Position numbers and translations under genes: made by a program. 39,946 bases of DNA. It comes from a bacterium (GTDB lineage: Bacteria; Margulisbacteria; Marinamargulisbacteria; JAHFDA01). Below, in pieces: positions 1 through 8,037 of the stretch. Position 1 is the first letter of the stretch. Each line of letters starts with the position of its first letter. Below the pieces are notes generated by a model. It ran no database searches, was not told where the DNA came from, and was given only the letters and a program-made list of their open reading frames with translations. The stretch is taken from positions 1-39,946 of the forward strand of contig JAHFDA010000023.1 of NCBI GenBank assembly GCA_023249225.1, written 5' to 3'.

Positions 1-100
1 ATTGGCCCAGGCGTTGATACTTTTTTGCAAAGGGCCATTCCACCAGGCGGACGAGCGCATAATCAACTTCTTGCAGGGCGCGCAAAAACTTACGAAGCAC
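1..100 (-). CDS. N-terminus of an unidentified protein, cut by the left edge
   Basis: Only the first 33 codons are in the window. They read from a GTG at 100-98 and begin MLRKFLRALQEVDYALVRL, a basic amphipathic start followed by a VEWPFAKKYQRLGQ stretch. The frame is open to the edge. The start is chosen because TAGAAT (107-112, minus strand) lies exactly 6 nt before the GTG, the same spacing as at several other unit starts here. The gene is divergent from the first GH57 gene, with 35 nt between start codons. Function cannot be judged from so short a piece. Confidence 0.5.
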   Translation of the reverse strand, partial: MLRKFLRALQEVDYALVRLVEWPFAKKYQRLGQ

Positions 101-106
101 ACGATG

Positions 107-112
107 ATTCTA
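107..112 (-). promoter_or_regulatory. -10 box of leaderless promoter for the left-edge gene
   Basis: TAGAAT, then 6 nt (catcgt), then GTG. There is no Shine-Dalgarno and no room for one if transcription starts about 7 nt after the box. I see no good -35. Confidence 0.45.
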
Positions 113-122
113 TCCGATTGGG

Positions 123-128
123 TACAAT
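123..128 (+). promoter_or_regulatory. -10 box of leaderless promoter for the first GH57 gene
   Basis: TACAAT, then 7 nt, then ATG at 136. An AAAAAGG stretch abuts the ATG directly, too close to act as a Shine-Dalgarno. No clear -35 is seen. The box lies 10 bp from the opposite-strand TAGAAT, so the two divergent promoters are packed together. Confidence 0.5.
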
Positions 129-135
129 AAAAAGG

Positions 136-2349
136 ATGTCCTCTTCAAAGCTTTGCGTGGCGCTCATCTGGCACATGCATCAGCCCTATTACGGCAACCC
201 GGTCACGGGCAAGGCGCTGCTGCCGTGGGTACGCCTGCACGCGGCCAAAGACTACTGGGATATGGCTGCGCTGGCAGCCGAGGCACCAGACGCGCACATG
301 ACGTTTAACTATGTGCCTTCGCTGCTGTTACAACTAGAGCAGTACCTTTCGGGCGAACTGACTGATCATTTTTTAGAGCTAAGCCAAAAAGACGCCGAAA
401 GCCTTATTCCCGAAGAGCGCTTGTTTATTTTACGCAATTTTTTTCACTGCCATTGGGATCACATGATCAAACCTTATCCCCGTTACTGGGATTTGCTGCT
501 CGAGCGCGGGCGTTTTGTGTCTGAAGAAGATCTGCAAGCGTTTGCGGGCCGGGCCACCGTACAGGATATGCGTGACCTGCAAATGTGGTTTAACCTGACC
601 TGGTTTGGGCATAAAAGCCGCGAGCTCGATCCGCAGCTACGGGCCTGGATTAGCCAAGGCCGCAATTTTAGTGAGTCTGATAAACAGGCCATGCTTCGGA
701 AACAGTTTGACCTCATGGGCGCGCTGGTGCCGCTCTTGCGTGAACGCATGCAGGCCAGGCAGTTCGAAATCAGCATGACACCCTTTTATCACCCGATCCT
801 GCCCCTTTTAATCGACAGCGCCGTAGCGCGCGAAGCCATGCCCGGGGTGGTCTTGCCAGAACCGCCTTTTAAGCATCCCCAGGACGCGCAAATTCAGCTT
901 AGGCGTTCGCGCGGATACTACGAAAAATTGTTCGGTTGTCCGGTGCGGGGTGTATGGCCCAGCGAAGGTTCGGTCAGTCAGGCGGTTGCGGAACTCATTG
1001 CTGCTGAAAATTATGCCTGGATGGCCAGTGACGAAGAAATTTTGGCCCATGCCACGGGTCAGGATGGCACCACGCATTATCGTAGTCTGACCGCCCAGGA
1101 ACTTTTTCAGCCTTACACAGTCAAAACCGCTGCGGGTGAAGTGTCCATGGTGTTTAGGGATCACCGCCTTTCAGATCGCATTGGTTTTGTGTATGCGCAC
1201 TGGCGGCCCCAGGATGCCGTGGCCGATTTTATAGGACACCTCGAAGCCATTGCGCGTACGATACCCTCCGCAGACCGTCCGCCTTTGGTCACGATCATCC
1301 TGGACGGCGAAAACGCGTGGGAACACTATGGCGAAAATGGAGTGCCTTTTTTGCGTGGACTGTACCAGGCGCTGCAAACACACGCTGATATCCGCTGCGT
1401 CACGGTCAGTGAATACCTGGAAGCCTATCCACCACGAGCCAGCTTACAACGTTTGTTTGCCGGTTCATGGATTAACCACAACTTTAAAATTTGGATCGGT
1501 CATCCCGAAGACAATTTGGGCTGGACTTACATCGAAACCGCCCGCCAGATGATCGAGACCGTGTTGCAAGGCCAAGCCAGCGAAGCCTTTGCAGCCCTGT
1601 CCGAAACCGAAAAAGCCAGGCGTTTCGAAGCCGCCTGGGAAAGCATTTATATTGCCGAAGGCAGCGACTGGTTTTGGTGGTATGGCGACGACCATTCCAG
1701 CGCCAACGATGGCGACTTTGACGACCTCTTCAGGCAACATCTTAAAAATGTATATGGTTACCTCGAAGAAGCGGTGCCCGAGGCGCTTTTTAAACCCATC
1801 AAGAGCTTGCGTATGGTGCGACGTCCCGACCGGGAGCCTTTTTACCTGATGGATCCTAAGATTGATGGAAAATCGGTAGACTATTTTGAGTGGAAAAACG
1901 CCGGTCTGTATCAGTTTGAGCACGAGGGGGGCGCCATGCACCAGGTGCAACTGGTACTCACACATCTTTATTATGGTTTTAGTCTCGACCAGCTTTTTGT
2001 GCGTCTCGACTTTCATCCTTCGGTCAAAGCCGAGCTGCAAAGCTACCAGTTTCGCCTGCGTTTTATGGATCCGGTGGCCGTTGATCTTGAGTTTCAGATG
2101 AATCATCAGGGTTGGCAGGTATTTAAAAACCGTCAGGAAGTCCTGCCATCCGTGGTGCGTGCGGCCCTGGGACAGTGCTTTGAGACAGCTATTCCGTTTT
2201 CGGTGCTGGCGGTTTCGCCCAACAGCCGTGTGGCCATGGTGGTGGACATCTTGAGGGGTAATCAGGTAGTCGACAGCCGTCCGCAAAGTGGCCCCATGGA
2301 ATTCAATATTCCAGGCGACACTTACGAAGCCGATAAATGGTACGTGTAA
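136..2349 (+). CDS. GH57 glycoside hydrolase, amylopullulanase/alpha-amylase type
   Basis: 737-aa GH57 enzyme predicted to cleave or rearrange alpha-glucan (glycogen/starch) with a retaining mechanism. It opens with the GH57 'LIWHMHQPYY' motif. The probable nucleophile is E277 in VWPSEGSVS and the acid/base is D390 in ILDGENAWEHYG, matching the amylopullulanase-like branch. The C-terminal ~180 residues after the catalytic barrel are a beta-rich domain. No signal peptide is seen, so it should be cytoplasmic. The frame stays open upstream to a TTG at 25, but ATG 136 is preferred: the family homology starts there, a TACAAT -10 box precedes it by 7 nt, and the upstream stretch is better explained by the divergent gene. 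Its stop overlaps the next start (TAATG). Substrate specificity (amylase, pullulanase or transferase) cannot be settled by reading. Confidence 0.9.
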   Translation: MSSSKLCVALIWHMHQPYYGNPVTGKALLPWVRLHAAKDYWDMAALAAEAPDAHMTFNYVPSLLLQLEQYLSGELTDHFLELSQKDAESLIPEERLFILRNFFHCHWDHMIKPYPRYWDLLLERGRFVSEEDLQAFAGRATVQDMRDLQMWFNLTWFGHKSRELDPQLRAWISQGRNFSESDKQAMLRKQFDLMGALVPLLRERMQARQFEISMTPFYHPILPLLIDSAVAREAMPGVVLPEPPFKHPQDAQIQLRRSRGYYEKLFGCPVRGVWPSEGSVSQAVAELIAAENYAWMASDEEILAHATGQDGTTHYRSLTAQELFQPYTVKTAAGEVSMVFRDHRLSDRIGFVYAHWRPQDAVADFIGHLEAIARTIPSADRPPLVTIILDGENAWEHYGENGVPFLRGLYQALQTHADIRCVTVSEYLEAYPPRASLQRLFAGSWINHNFKIWIGHPEDNLGWTYIETARQMIETVLQGQASEAFAALSETEKARRFEAAWESIYIAEGSDWFWWYGDDHSSANDGDFDDLFRQHLKNVYGYLEEAVPEALFKPIKSLRMVRRPDREPFYLMDPKIDGKSVDYFEWKNAGLYQFEHEGGAMHQVQLVLTHLYYGFSLDQLFVRLDFHPSVKAELQSYQFRLRFMDPVAVDLEFQMNHQGWQVFKNRQEVLPSVVRAALGQCFETAIPFSVLAVSPNSRVAMVVDILRGNQVVDSRPQSGPMEFNIPGDTYEADKWYV

Positions 2350-4412
2350 TGCCCAAGCCACTCGCTTTTTGTTTTGCCATCCATTGTCACCAGCCGGTGG
2401 GCAACTTTGATGAAGTCATCGAGGCCACCTACCAAAGCTCGTACTGGCCCTTTTTGCAGGTGCTCGACCGCCATCCGCAGATACCCTTTGCCGTGCACTA
2501 CTCGGGTTACCTATGGTTGTGGATCGAAAAACATCATCCCGAATGCATGGATCTCTTGCGGCGCATGGTGGCGCGTGACCAGGTAGAACTTTTAACCGGT
2601 AGTTTTTACGAATGCATCCTGCCGCTGGTGCCCGATGCGCACAAGGTGGCACAGATCAAAAAATTGAGCGACTACTTGCAGCAGCGTTTTGGCCAGCGCC
2701 CGCAGGGCATGTGGCTGGCCGAGCGCGTGTGGGAACCCAACCTGCCGCGCTTTCTTGCAGACGCCGGTGTGGGCTACGTCACACTCGATGACATGCATTT
2801 TTTTGGCTGCGGATTTTCTGAAGGCGATCTACGCAGTTACTACAGCACGCACGATAACGGGCCGTCCGTGGATATTTTTCCGATTTCAGAAAAACTGCGC
2901 TACCTTATTCCGTTTAAGCCGGTTTCCGAAGTGTTCGACTATTTTCACAGTCTGCCCCAGGACACTCCCCGGCTGCTTACATTGGCTGACGACGGAGAAA
3001 AATTTGGTGCCTGGCCGGGCACGTATCAATGGGTTTACGAACAAAAGTGGCTGCATCACTTTCTCGAGGGTCTTGAAAAAAGTCCGGTGATAGAAACCCT
3101 GCGTTTTAGCGCTGCCCGCCAACGCTTTGGCAGTGCTGGCACCGTGTTTCTGCCCACCGGCTCGTACATGGAAATGGCCGAATGGTCGCTGCCTGGCCAG
3201 ACCGCACGCCTTTATCACAGGGTAGGGGAGCGCCTGCATCAGCACGGCCTCTACGAGACGGCCCGGCCTTTTGTGCGCGGGGGCATCTTTCGTAACTTTT
3301 TAAGCAAATACAGCGAGGCGGCATGGATGCATGCGCGCATGCTTGATGTGGCTGCACGCGTGGATTCCAGCGCCTTGGCAGCCGTCCAAAAATCTGCCGC
3401 CACAGAAGCGGTCTTTCGCAGCCAGGCCAACGATGCTTACTGGCATGGTGTTTTTGGGGGACTGTATCTGCCGCATCTGCGGCACGGTGTTTTTCAGAAC
3501 CTGCTCGAAGCCGAGGCACTGCTTTTAAAAGATTCGAAACCCCAGTTTAGTCGCCGATGTTTAACGGGTCACGTACAGGAGACAGCGCATTTTAACAGTC
3601 CGCAGCTATACAGTGTCTGGGATCCGGCACAGGGACGTTGCCTGGAGCTTTCGCATCTGCCTACCCGGTTTTGTGGCAGCAATGTACTGACGCGGCGCGA
3701 GGAGTCTTATCATGACAAGGTGGCCAGCGCCAGCACGGCGCGGGCGGGCGAAGGTGAAACGATTCATGGCGGCGTGCGTGCCAAGGAAGCCGGACTGGCG
3801 GCGCACCTGGTTTACGATCCCAGTGCACGGCAAGGCGCAATTGACGCATGGATGCCGGGCGAGGCGTGGCAAGATACGCTGGGGGGGGGTGGAACGGTAG
3901 TGGAACTGACAAGCACTGGCCAGGTACAGTGGCAGAGCAACGGTTTTAAGATGGAACGCGCCGTCGCGGGCCGCTTTAAGAAAACCGTGTGTTGGCAGAA
4001 TGAACGCACCCTTAAAATAACTTTGGACATTGCTCTACCCAAGGGCCAGACCGCCTGGCTGGGGCAGGGTTGGCATCTTTCCATGCTTTCCGACCGTAGC
4101 CCCGACCGTTACCTGTGGGTCAGCGGCGCAGATGGCAAGATTCAGCAGCTTAGCCCCGCACTCACGCATGTTGGCGAATTTGCCGCGGCAGGCATGGGAA
4201 ACGATTGGGATAAAGTCAGTTTTGGCCTGCGCAGCGCCCAACGCTTTCGGCTTAAGTCGTTTCCTATATATACCGTCTCGCTTTCCGAAGATGGACTCGA
4301 AAAAACCTACCAGGGCAGCGCGCTGTGGTTATGGTGGAAAGTTGCAGAAAAAATTCAATTAAGTTACGAAGTGTTTGTGGGCGGCGTGGGGGATATGCAG
4401 CCCGTTGTCTAA
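2349..4412 (+). CDS. GH57 4-alpha-glucanotransferase / alpha-amylase with DUF1925 and DUF1926
   Basis: 687-aa cytoplasmic GH57 enzyme of the Thermococcus 4-alpha-glucanotransferase group, which moves maltooligosaccharide segments between alpha-1,4-glucans. It starts FCFAIHCHQPVGNFDEVIE. The nucleophile is E125 in GMWLAERVWEP and the acid/base lies in LADDGEKFG (D214/D215), close to E123/D214 of the T. litoralis enzyme. The middle helical DUF1925 and the long C-terminal beta-sandwich (DUF1926, from about residue 390) are both present, giving the usual length. ATG 2349 overlaps the previous stop (TAATG), so the two genes are translationally coupled. A run of nine G at 3881-3889 lies in the C-terminal domain (LGGGG) and is a slippage hotspot. 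Confidence 0.92.
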   Translation: MPKPLAFCFAIHCHQPVGNFDEVIEATYQSSYWPFLQVLDRHPQIPFAVHYSGYLWLWIEKHHPECMDLLRRMVARDQVELLTGSFYECILPLVPDAHKVAQIKKLSDYLQQRFGQRPQGMWLAERVWEPNLPRFLADAGVGYVTLDDMHFFGCGFSEGDLRSYYSTHDNGPSVDIFPISEKLRYLIPFKPVSEVFDYFHSLPQDTPRLLTLADDGEKFGAWPGTYQWVYEQKWLHHFLEGLEKSPVIETLRFSAARQRFGSAGTVFLPTGSYMEMAEWSLPGQTARLYHRVGERLHQHGLYETARPFVRGGIFRNFLSKYSEAAWMHARMLDVAARVDSSALAAVQKSAATEAVFRSQANDAYWHGVFGGLYLPHLRHGVFQNLLEAEALLLKDSKPQFSRRCLTGHVQETAHFNSPQLYSVWDPAQGRCLELSHLPTRFCGSNVLTRREESYHDKVASASTARAGEGETIHGGVRAKEAGLAAHLVYDPSARQGAIDAWMPGEAWQDTLGGGGTVVELTSTGQVQWQSNGFKMERAVAGRFKKTVCWQNERTLKITLDIALPKGQTAWLGQGWHLSMLSDRSPDRYLWVSGADGKIQQLSPALTHVGEFAAAGMGNDWDKVSFGLRSAQRFRLKSFPIYTVSLSEDGLEKTYQGSALWLWWKVAEKIQLSYEVFVGGVGDMQPVV

Positions 4413-4433
4413 AGCCTAGCCCGTAAGTACACT
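4405..4433 (+). promoter_or_regulatory. Promoter of the galT-glgA operon, leaderless type
   Basis: TTGTCT (4405-4410), a 17-nt spacer and TACACT (4428-4433), then 6 nt and the ATG of the GalT-family gene. The -35 half overlaps the end of the preceding GH57 gene. No Shine-Dalgarno lies before the ATG. This separates the locus into two transcription units, though read-through from upstream is possible. Confidence 0.6.
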
Positions 4434-4439
4434 GTTGCC

Positions 4440-5510
4440 ATGCCCGAACTCCGCAAAGACCCTGTGGTTGGACGCTGGGTCATTATTGCCACCGAGCGCA
4501 GTCAGCGCCCAACTGATCTCGTGGTTAAGTCTAAGCACCCCGGGCGCACACATTGTCCATTTTGCGAGGGTAGCGAGGCGTATACACCGCCCGAGATTAT
4601 GGCTTTTTCGTCGGGCGAGCGCCAGCCCAATGGCCGTGGCTGGCAGGTGCGGGTGATTCCCAACAAGTTTCCGGCCTTGCAGATTGAAGGCGGTTTTGAG
4701 CGTGTGGGTCTGGGCATTTACGACATGATGAACGGGGTGGGCGCACACGAAGTGATTATCGAAGCGCCCACGCATGTGGTCGATTGGCTGGCCTTGCCGC
4801 GTGAGCATCGCATCAAGATCTGGCAGGGCATCCGCGCGCGTATCGAAGATCTCTACCGCGACCAGCGTTTTCGCTACGTGCTGGCGTTTAAAAACTATGG
4901 CAGCGCGGCCGGAGCCTCGCTCTCACACGGACATTGCCAACTGATTGCCACCCCGATCATGCCGATTAACGTCAAGAACAAACTGCTGGGCGCGCGCGAA
5001 CATTATCTGCGCAAAGAACGCTGCATTTTTTGCGACATCATCCGCCAGGAGCGCGAGTCAGGCTTGCGCGTGGTGGCCGAAAACGAAGGCTTTATTGTGG
5101 TGACTCCTTTTGCCAGCCGTTTTCCGTTTGAAATGAGCATTTACCCACGGCGGCACCAGCATTCGTTTTTACATATCACCGATGATGAACTCGACCTGCT
5201 TGTGCGCATCATGGAAAACGTATTGGGACGCCTGTCGCAGGCGCTTGGAGATCCCGCCTACAATCTGGTATTGCAGACTTCTCCCAATCTCATTCCGCGT
5301 CCTGGACGGGCCGATCAGTGGGGTTCGATCCGCGAGGATTATCACTGGCACATTGAAATTCTTCCGCAGCTGATGCAAGTGGCTGGTTTCGAACGTGGCA
5401 CTGGCTTTTACATTAATCCCACCAGCCCCGAAGAAGCGGCCCGCCACCTGAAAGAAGTCAGCATCGAGCTGCTCAACAAGCCGCCGGTGCCGCAAGAGGT
5501 TCCGGCATGA
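4440..5510 (+). CDS. galT: GalT-family hexose-1-phosphate nucleotidylyltransferase
   Basis: 356-aa HIT-superfamily protein. In galactose metabolism GalT swaps UMP between UDP-glucose and galactose-1-phosphate through a uridylylated histidine. Seen here are a metal site Cys39-x2-Cys42 (HCPFCEG), the active-site pair H163-G-H165 in SLSHGHCQ, a second CIFCDII Cys pair, and the EDYHWHIEILP / GFERGTGFYINP signature of the C-terminal domain. There is no other Leloir gene nearby; it lies in front of glycogen genes. The plant member At5g18200 of this family is an ADP-glucose phosphorylase, so an ADP- or UDP-glucose role in glycogen turnover is as likely as galactose use. The stop overlaps the next start (ATGA). 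Confidence 0.88.
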   Translation: MPELRKDPVVGRWVIIATERSQRPTDLVVKSKHPGRTHCPFCEGSEAYTPPEIMAFSSGERQPNGRGWQVRVIPNKFPALQIEGGFERVGLGIYDMMNGVGAHEVIIEAPTHVVDWLALPREHRIKIWQGIRARIEDLYRDQRFRYVLAFKNYGSAAGASLSHGHCQLIATPIMPINVKNKLLGAREHYLRKERCIFCDIIRQERESGLRVVAENEGFIVVTPFASRFPFEMSIYPRRHQHSFLHITDDELDLLVRIMENVLGRLSQALGDPAYNLVLQTSPNLIPRPGRADQWGSIREDYHWHIEILPQLMQVAGFERGTGFYINPTSPEEAARHLKEVSIELLNKPPVPQEVPA

Positions 5511-6424
5511 AGCGCGAAGACATCGAAAATCTTACGCGCACCGAACTGCTTGATATCGCCCGTCAGCTTAATATTCGTGGACGCAGCCTGATGAGCAAAA
5601 AACATCTTCTAAGGGAAATCCAGGAGGCCGAACGCCGCAGCTCTGGCGGAAAGTCTAAACCAAAGCTTCCTGGTGGCGCCAAGCCCGGCGCCTCTGTCAC
5701 CCAGGCTACCCGTACCAAGCACAAGCGTGCCCAACGTCGACTCATGCCACCGGCACGTGAACCCCGCAATCGTACCGAAAGTGCCAGCCGCACTGTTCCA
5801 GCCCCAGAAGCACCCTCTGCACCGGCAGTCCTCGCTCCGGCGTTAAAGCACTCCGACGTGGGGAAACTTCCGGCACAATACGGGATCACGCATCTGGTGC
5901 TGATGGGCATTGATCCAACCCATGTATATGCCTATTGGGAATTAAGGCCTGTCGATCTTGGCCGCGTTCAAGCTTTGGGAGTGGGGGATCTGGTATTGCG
6001 GCTTTATGATGTGACCGATGTTTATTTTGACGGTGCCAATGCCTGGCGCAGCGATGATCACTTTGTGGGTTACGCCAATAACTGGTACCTGCATACCGGC
6101 ATTGCAAACCGCAGTCTTCTGGCAGAAATCGGCTGGTTGCTGGCCGATGGCCGTTTTTATCCAGTGACGCGCAGCAACACGGTGCATACGCCCGCCAATC
6201 AGCCGTCAGACCGCAGCGATGCTGAATGGATGGTGGTGCACGAAGCATTCGAACAACTCTATGCCTTATCCGGTGGTTTTGTGGGCGGGCTGCCCAGCGG
6301 ACCCTCGAGCCTTACCTGGCAACAAGAATTGGTCAAAATTCGTTTGGGCGGCCCCAAGCCCGTCAGTTCACTTTCATTTGCCGGAGGCTTAAGCAGCGCC
6401 CGATTGCTCCGAAAAACCGTATGA
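5507..6424 (+). CDS. DUF4912 protein with N-terminal Rho-N/SAP-like domain
   Basis: 305-aa protein of unknown function. Residues 1-45 (ENLTRTELLDIARQLNIRGRSLMSK) look like the Rho N-terminal / SAP-type helix-extended-loop-helix fold. Residues ~46-115 are a basic then Ala/Pro-rich linker of low complexity. Residues ~120-255 match DUF4912, with the GITHLVLMGIDPTHVYAYWEL opening. The last 50 residues are Gly/Ser-rich. It overlaps both neighbours by 4 nt (ATGA), so it is made together with GalT and the branching enzyme. From that context I infer a glycogen-associated role, perhaps binding of the glucan or an enzyme, but nothing catalytic is visible. Confidence 0.8.
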   Translation: MKREDIENLTRTELLDIARQLNIRGRSLMSKKHLLREIQEAERRSSGGKSKPKLPGGAKPGASVTQATRTKHKRAQRRLMPPAREPRNRTESASRTVPAPEAPSAPAVLAPALKHSDVGKLPAQYGITHLVLMGIDPTHVYAYWELRPVDLGRVQALGVGDLVLRLYDVTDVYFDGANAWRSDDHFVGYANNWYLHTGIANRSLLAEIGWLLADGRFYPVTRSNTVHTPANQPSDRSDAEWMVVHEAFEQLYALSGGFVGGLPSGPSSLTWQQELVKIRLGGPKPVSSLSFAGGLSSARLLRKTV

Positions 6425-8037
6425 CACCCCAGGGTTACATACTCATGGTGTTGCACGCGCATCTGCCTTTTGTGCGGCATCCCGAATTTCCGTTTTTCCT
6501 GGAAGAACAGTGGTATTACGAAGCGATGATCGAAACCTATGTGCCGTTGCTGCTCATGATGCAACGGCTTTACGACGAGGGCGTTTATTTCAGGCTGACC
6601 ATGAGCCTGACGCCGCCACTGTGCGCCATGATGGAAGACGAATTGCTGGGGCAGCGTTTCCAGAAGCACTTGCACAAGCTCATCGAACTGGCCGAGCGTG
6701 AACGCGCGCGCGTAGGAGACCATTCACCCTTTACATCGGTGGTGGATATGTATCGCCGCAAGTTGCACGAGATTCGTGCTTTTTACCAGGACCGTTGGGG
6801 CGGCAAGATATTGCGGGCCTTTGCCGAGATGCAGCGCGGGGGTGGCCTGGACATCATCAGCTGCGCCGCCACACACGGATTTTTACCCCTTATGGAAATG
6901 GTTCCGGGCGCGGTGCGTGCGCAACTGGGCGTGGCTGTCGACGATTACATGCGCCATTTTGGTTGTCGTCCGCAGGGCCTGTGGCTGCCCGAATGCGGTT
7001 ACTATCCCGGCCTCGATCGCACGCTTAAAGAATTTGGCCTGCGTTATTTTTTCCTTGAGACCCATGGCGTGCTGCATGCCGACCGGCGGCCCAAATACGG
7101 GGTCTATGCGCCCTTGTATTGTCCCAGCGGCGTGGCAGCCTTTGGCCGTGACACCGAATCCAGCAAGGCCGTGTGGAGCGCCGAAGAAGGTTACCCCGGC
7201 GATTACCGTTACCGCGAGTTTTATCGCGATATTGGTTTTGACCTGCCGCTCGGGTACATTCAAAATTACATTCACCCGGATGGCATCCGGATCAACACCG
7301 GCCTTAAGTACTACAAAATCACGGGTACGGGCAATCACAAAGAGCCTTACCGTGAATCCGAAGCCCTGGCTCTGGCGGCTGAACATGCCGGCAATTTTCT
7401 TTTTAACCGCGTCAAGCAGGTAGAACATTTGCACGGCATGTTTGGACACGAACGCAAGCCGCTGGTGGTCAGCCTTTACGATGCCGAACTCTACGGCCAC
7501 TGGTGGTACGAGGGGCCGGTCTTTCTCGAACAATTTTTTCGTAAGATGCATGCCCTGCAGCAGCAGCTTCGGCCGGTCACGGCCGCCGAGTACCTGCGCG
7601 AGTATCCGCTCAATCAAAAAGCCCTGCCTTCGCAGTCGACCTGGGGAAACAAGGGTTACAACGAGGTCTGGCTCGAAAGTAGTAACGACTGGATCTATCG
7701 CCACCTGCATGTGGCCGCCGAGCGCATGATTGCGGCTGTGCAAGACTATCCGCACAGCACCGGCTTGCAGGGACGTGCCTTAAATCAGATGGCGCGCGAG
7801 TTGCTGTTGGCGCAGTCGAGCGACTGGGCCTTTATCATGAAGACGGGCACGCATGTCGACTACGCGGTGCGGCGCACACGTGAACATTTGGGGTATTTTG
7901 ACCGCCTGCACAGCACGCTGCGCGAGGGAAACATCAACGAAGCCTTTTTGCATCAGTGCGAAAGTCAGGACAATGTGTTTCCGCACATCAATGTCCGGCA
8001 TTTTTGCGCCGCCGCGCCCACGGAGCAGCGCCCATGA
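6421..8037 (+). CDS. GH57 1,4-alpha-glucan branching enzyme
   Basis: 538-aa GH57 protein with the DUF1957-type C-terminus. It forms alpha-1,6 branches by moving alpha-1,4 chains, the branching step of glycogen synthesis. It begins MTPQGYILMVLHAHLPFVRH. The nucleophile is E191 in GLWLPECGYYPG and the acid/base is D354 in SLYDAELYGHWW, at almost the same numbers as in the Thermus and Thermococcus enzymes (183/184 and 353/354). Length is typical. ATG 6421 overlaps the DUF4912 stop, and its own stop overlaps the next start. A longer in-frame start at 6226 is rejected because it would run through the DUF4912 gene. Confidence 0.93.
   Translation: MTPQGYILMVLHAHLPFVRHPEFPFFLEEQWYYEAMIETYVPLLLMMQRLYDEGVYFRLTMSLTPPLCAMMEDELLGQRFQKHLHKLIELAERERARVGDHSPFTSVVDMYRRKLHEIRAFYQDRWGGKILRAFAEMQRGGGLDIISCAATHGFLPLMEMVPGAVRAQLGVAVDDYMRHFGCRPQGLWLPECGYYPGLDRTLKEFGLRYFFLETHGVLHADRRPKYGVYAPLYCPSGVAAFGRDTESSKAVWSAEEGYPGDYRYREFYRDIGFDLPLGYIQNYIHPDGIRINTGLKYYKITGTGNHKEPYRESEALALAAEHAGNFLFNRVKQVEHLHGMFGHERKPLVVSLYDAELYGHWWYEGPVFLEQFFRKMHALQQQLRPVTAAEYLREYPLNQKALPSQSTWGNKGYNEVWLESSNDWIYRHLHVAAERMIAAVQDYPHSTGLQGRALNQMARELLLAQSSDWAFIMKTGTHVDYAVRRTREHLGYFDRLHSTLREGNINEAFLHQCESQDNVFPHINVRHFCAAAPTEQRP

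Noticed and set aside
25-135. TTG-initiated N-terminal extension of the first GH57 protein
   Set aside because: These codons lie before the conserved LIWHMHQP start and cover a convincing divergent gene start; the TACAAT box lies inside the extension.
1465-2361. 298-codon open frame antisense to the first GH57 gene
   Set aside because: It lies wholly within a strongly conserved GH57 sequence, has no ribosome site, and its translation looks like reverse-complement coding (His/Lys/Val-rich without domains).
6883-7755. 290-codon open frame antisense to the branching enzyme
   Set aside because: Shadow of the GH57 coding frame; the catalytic residues are on the plus strand.
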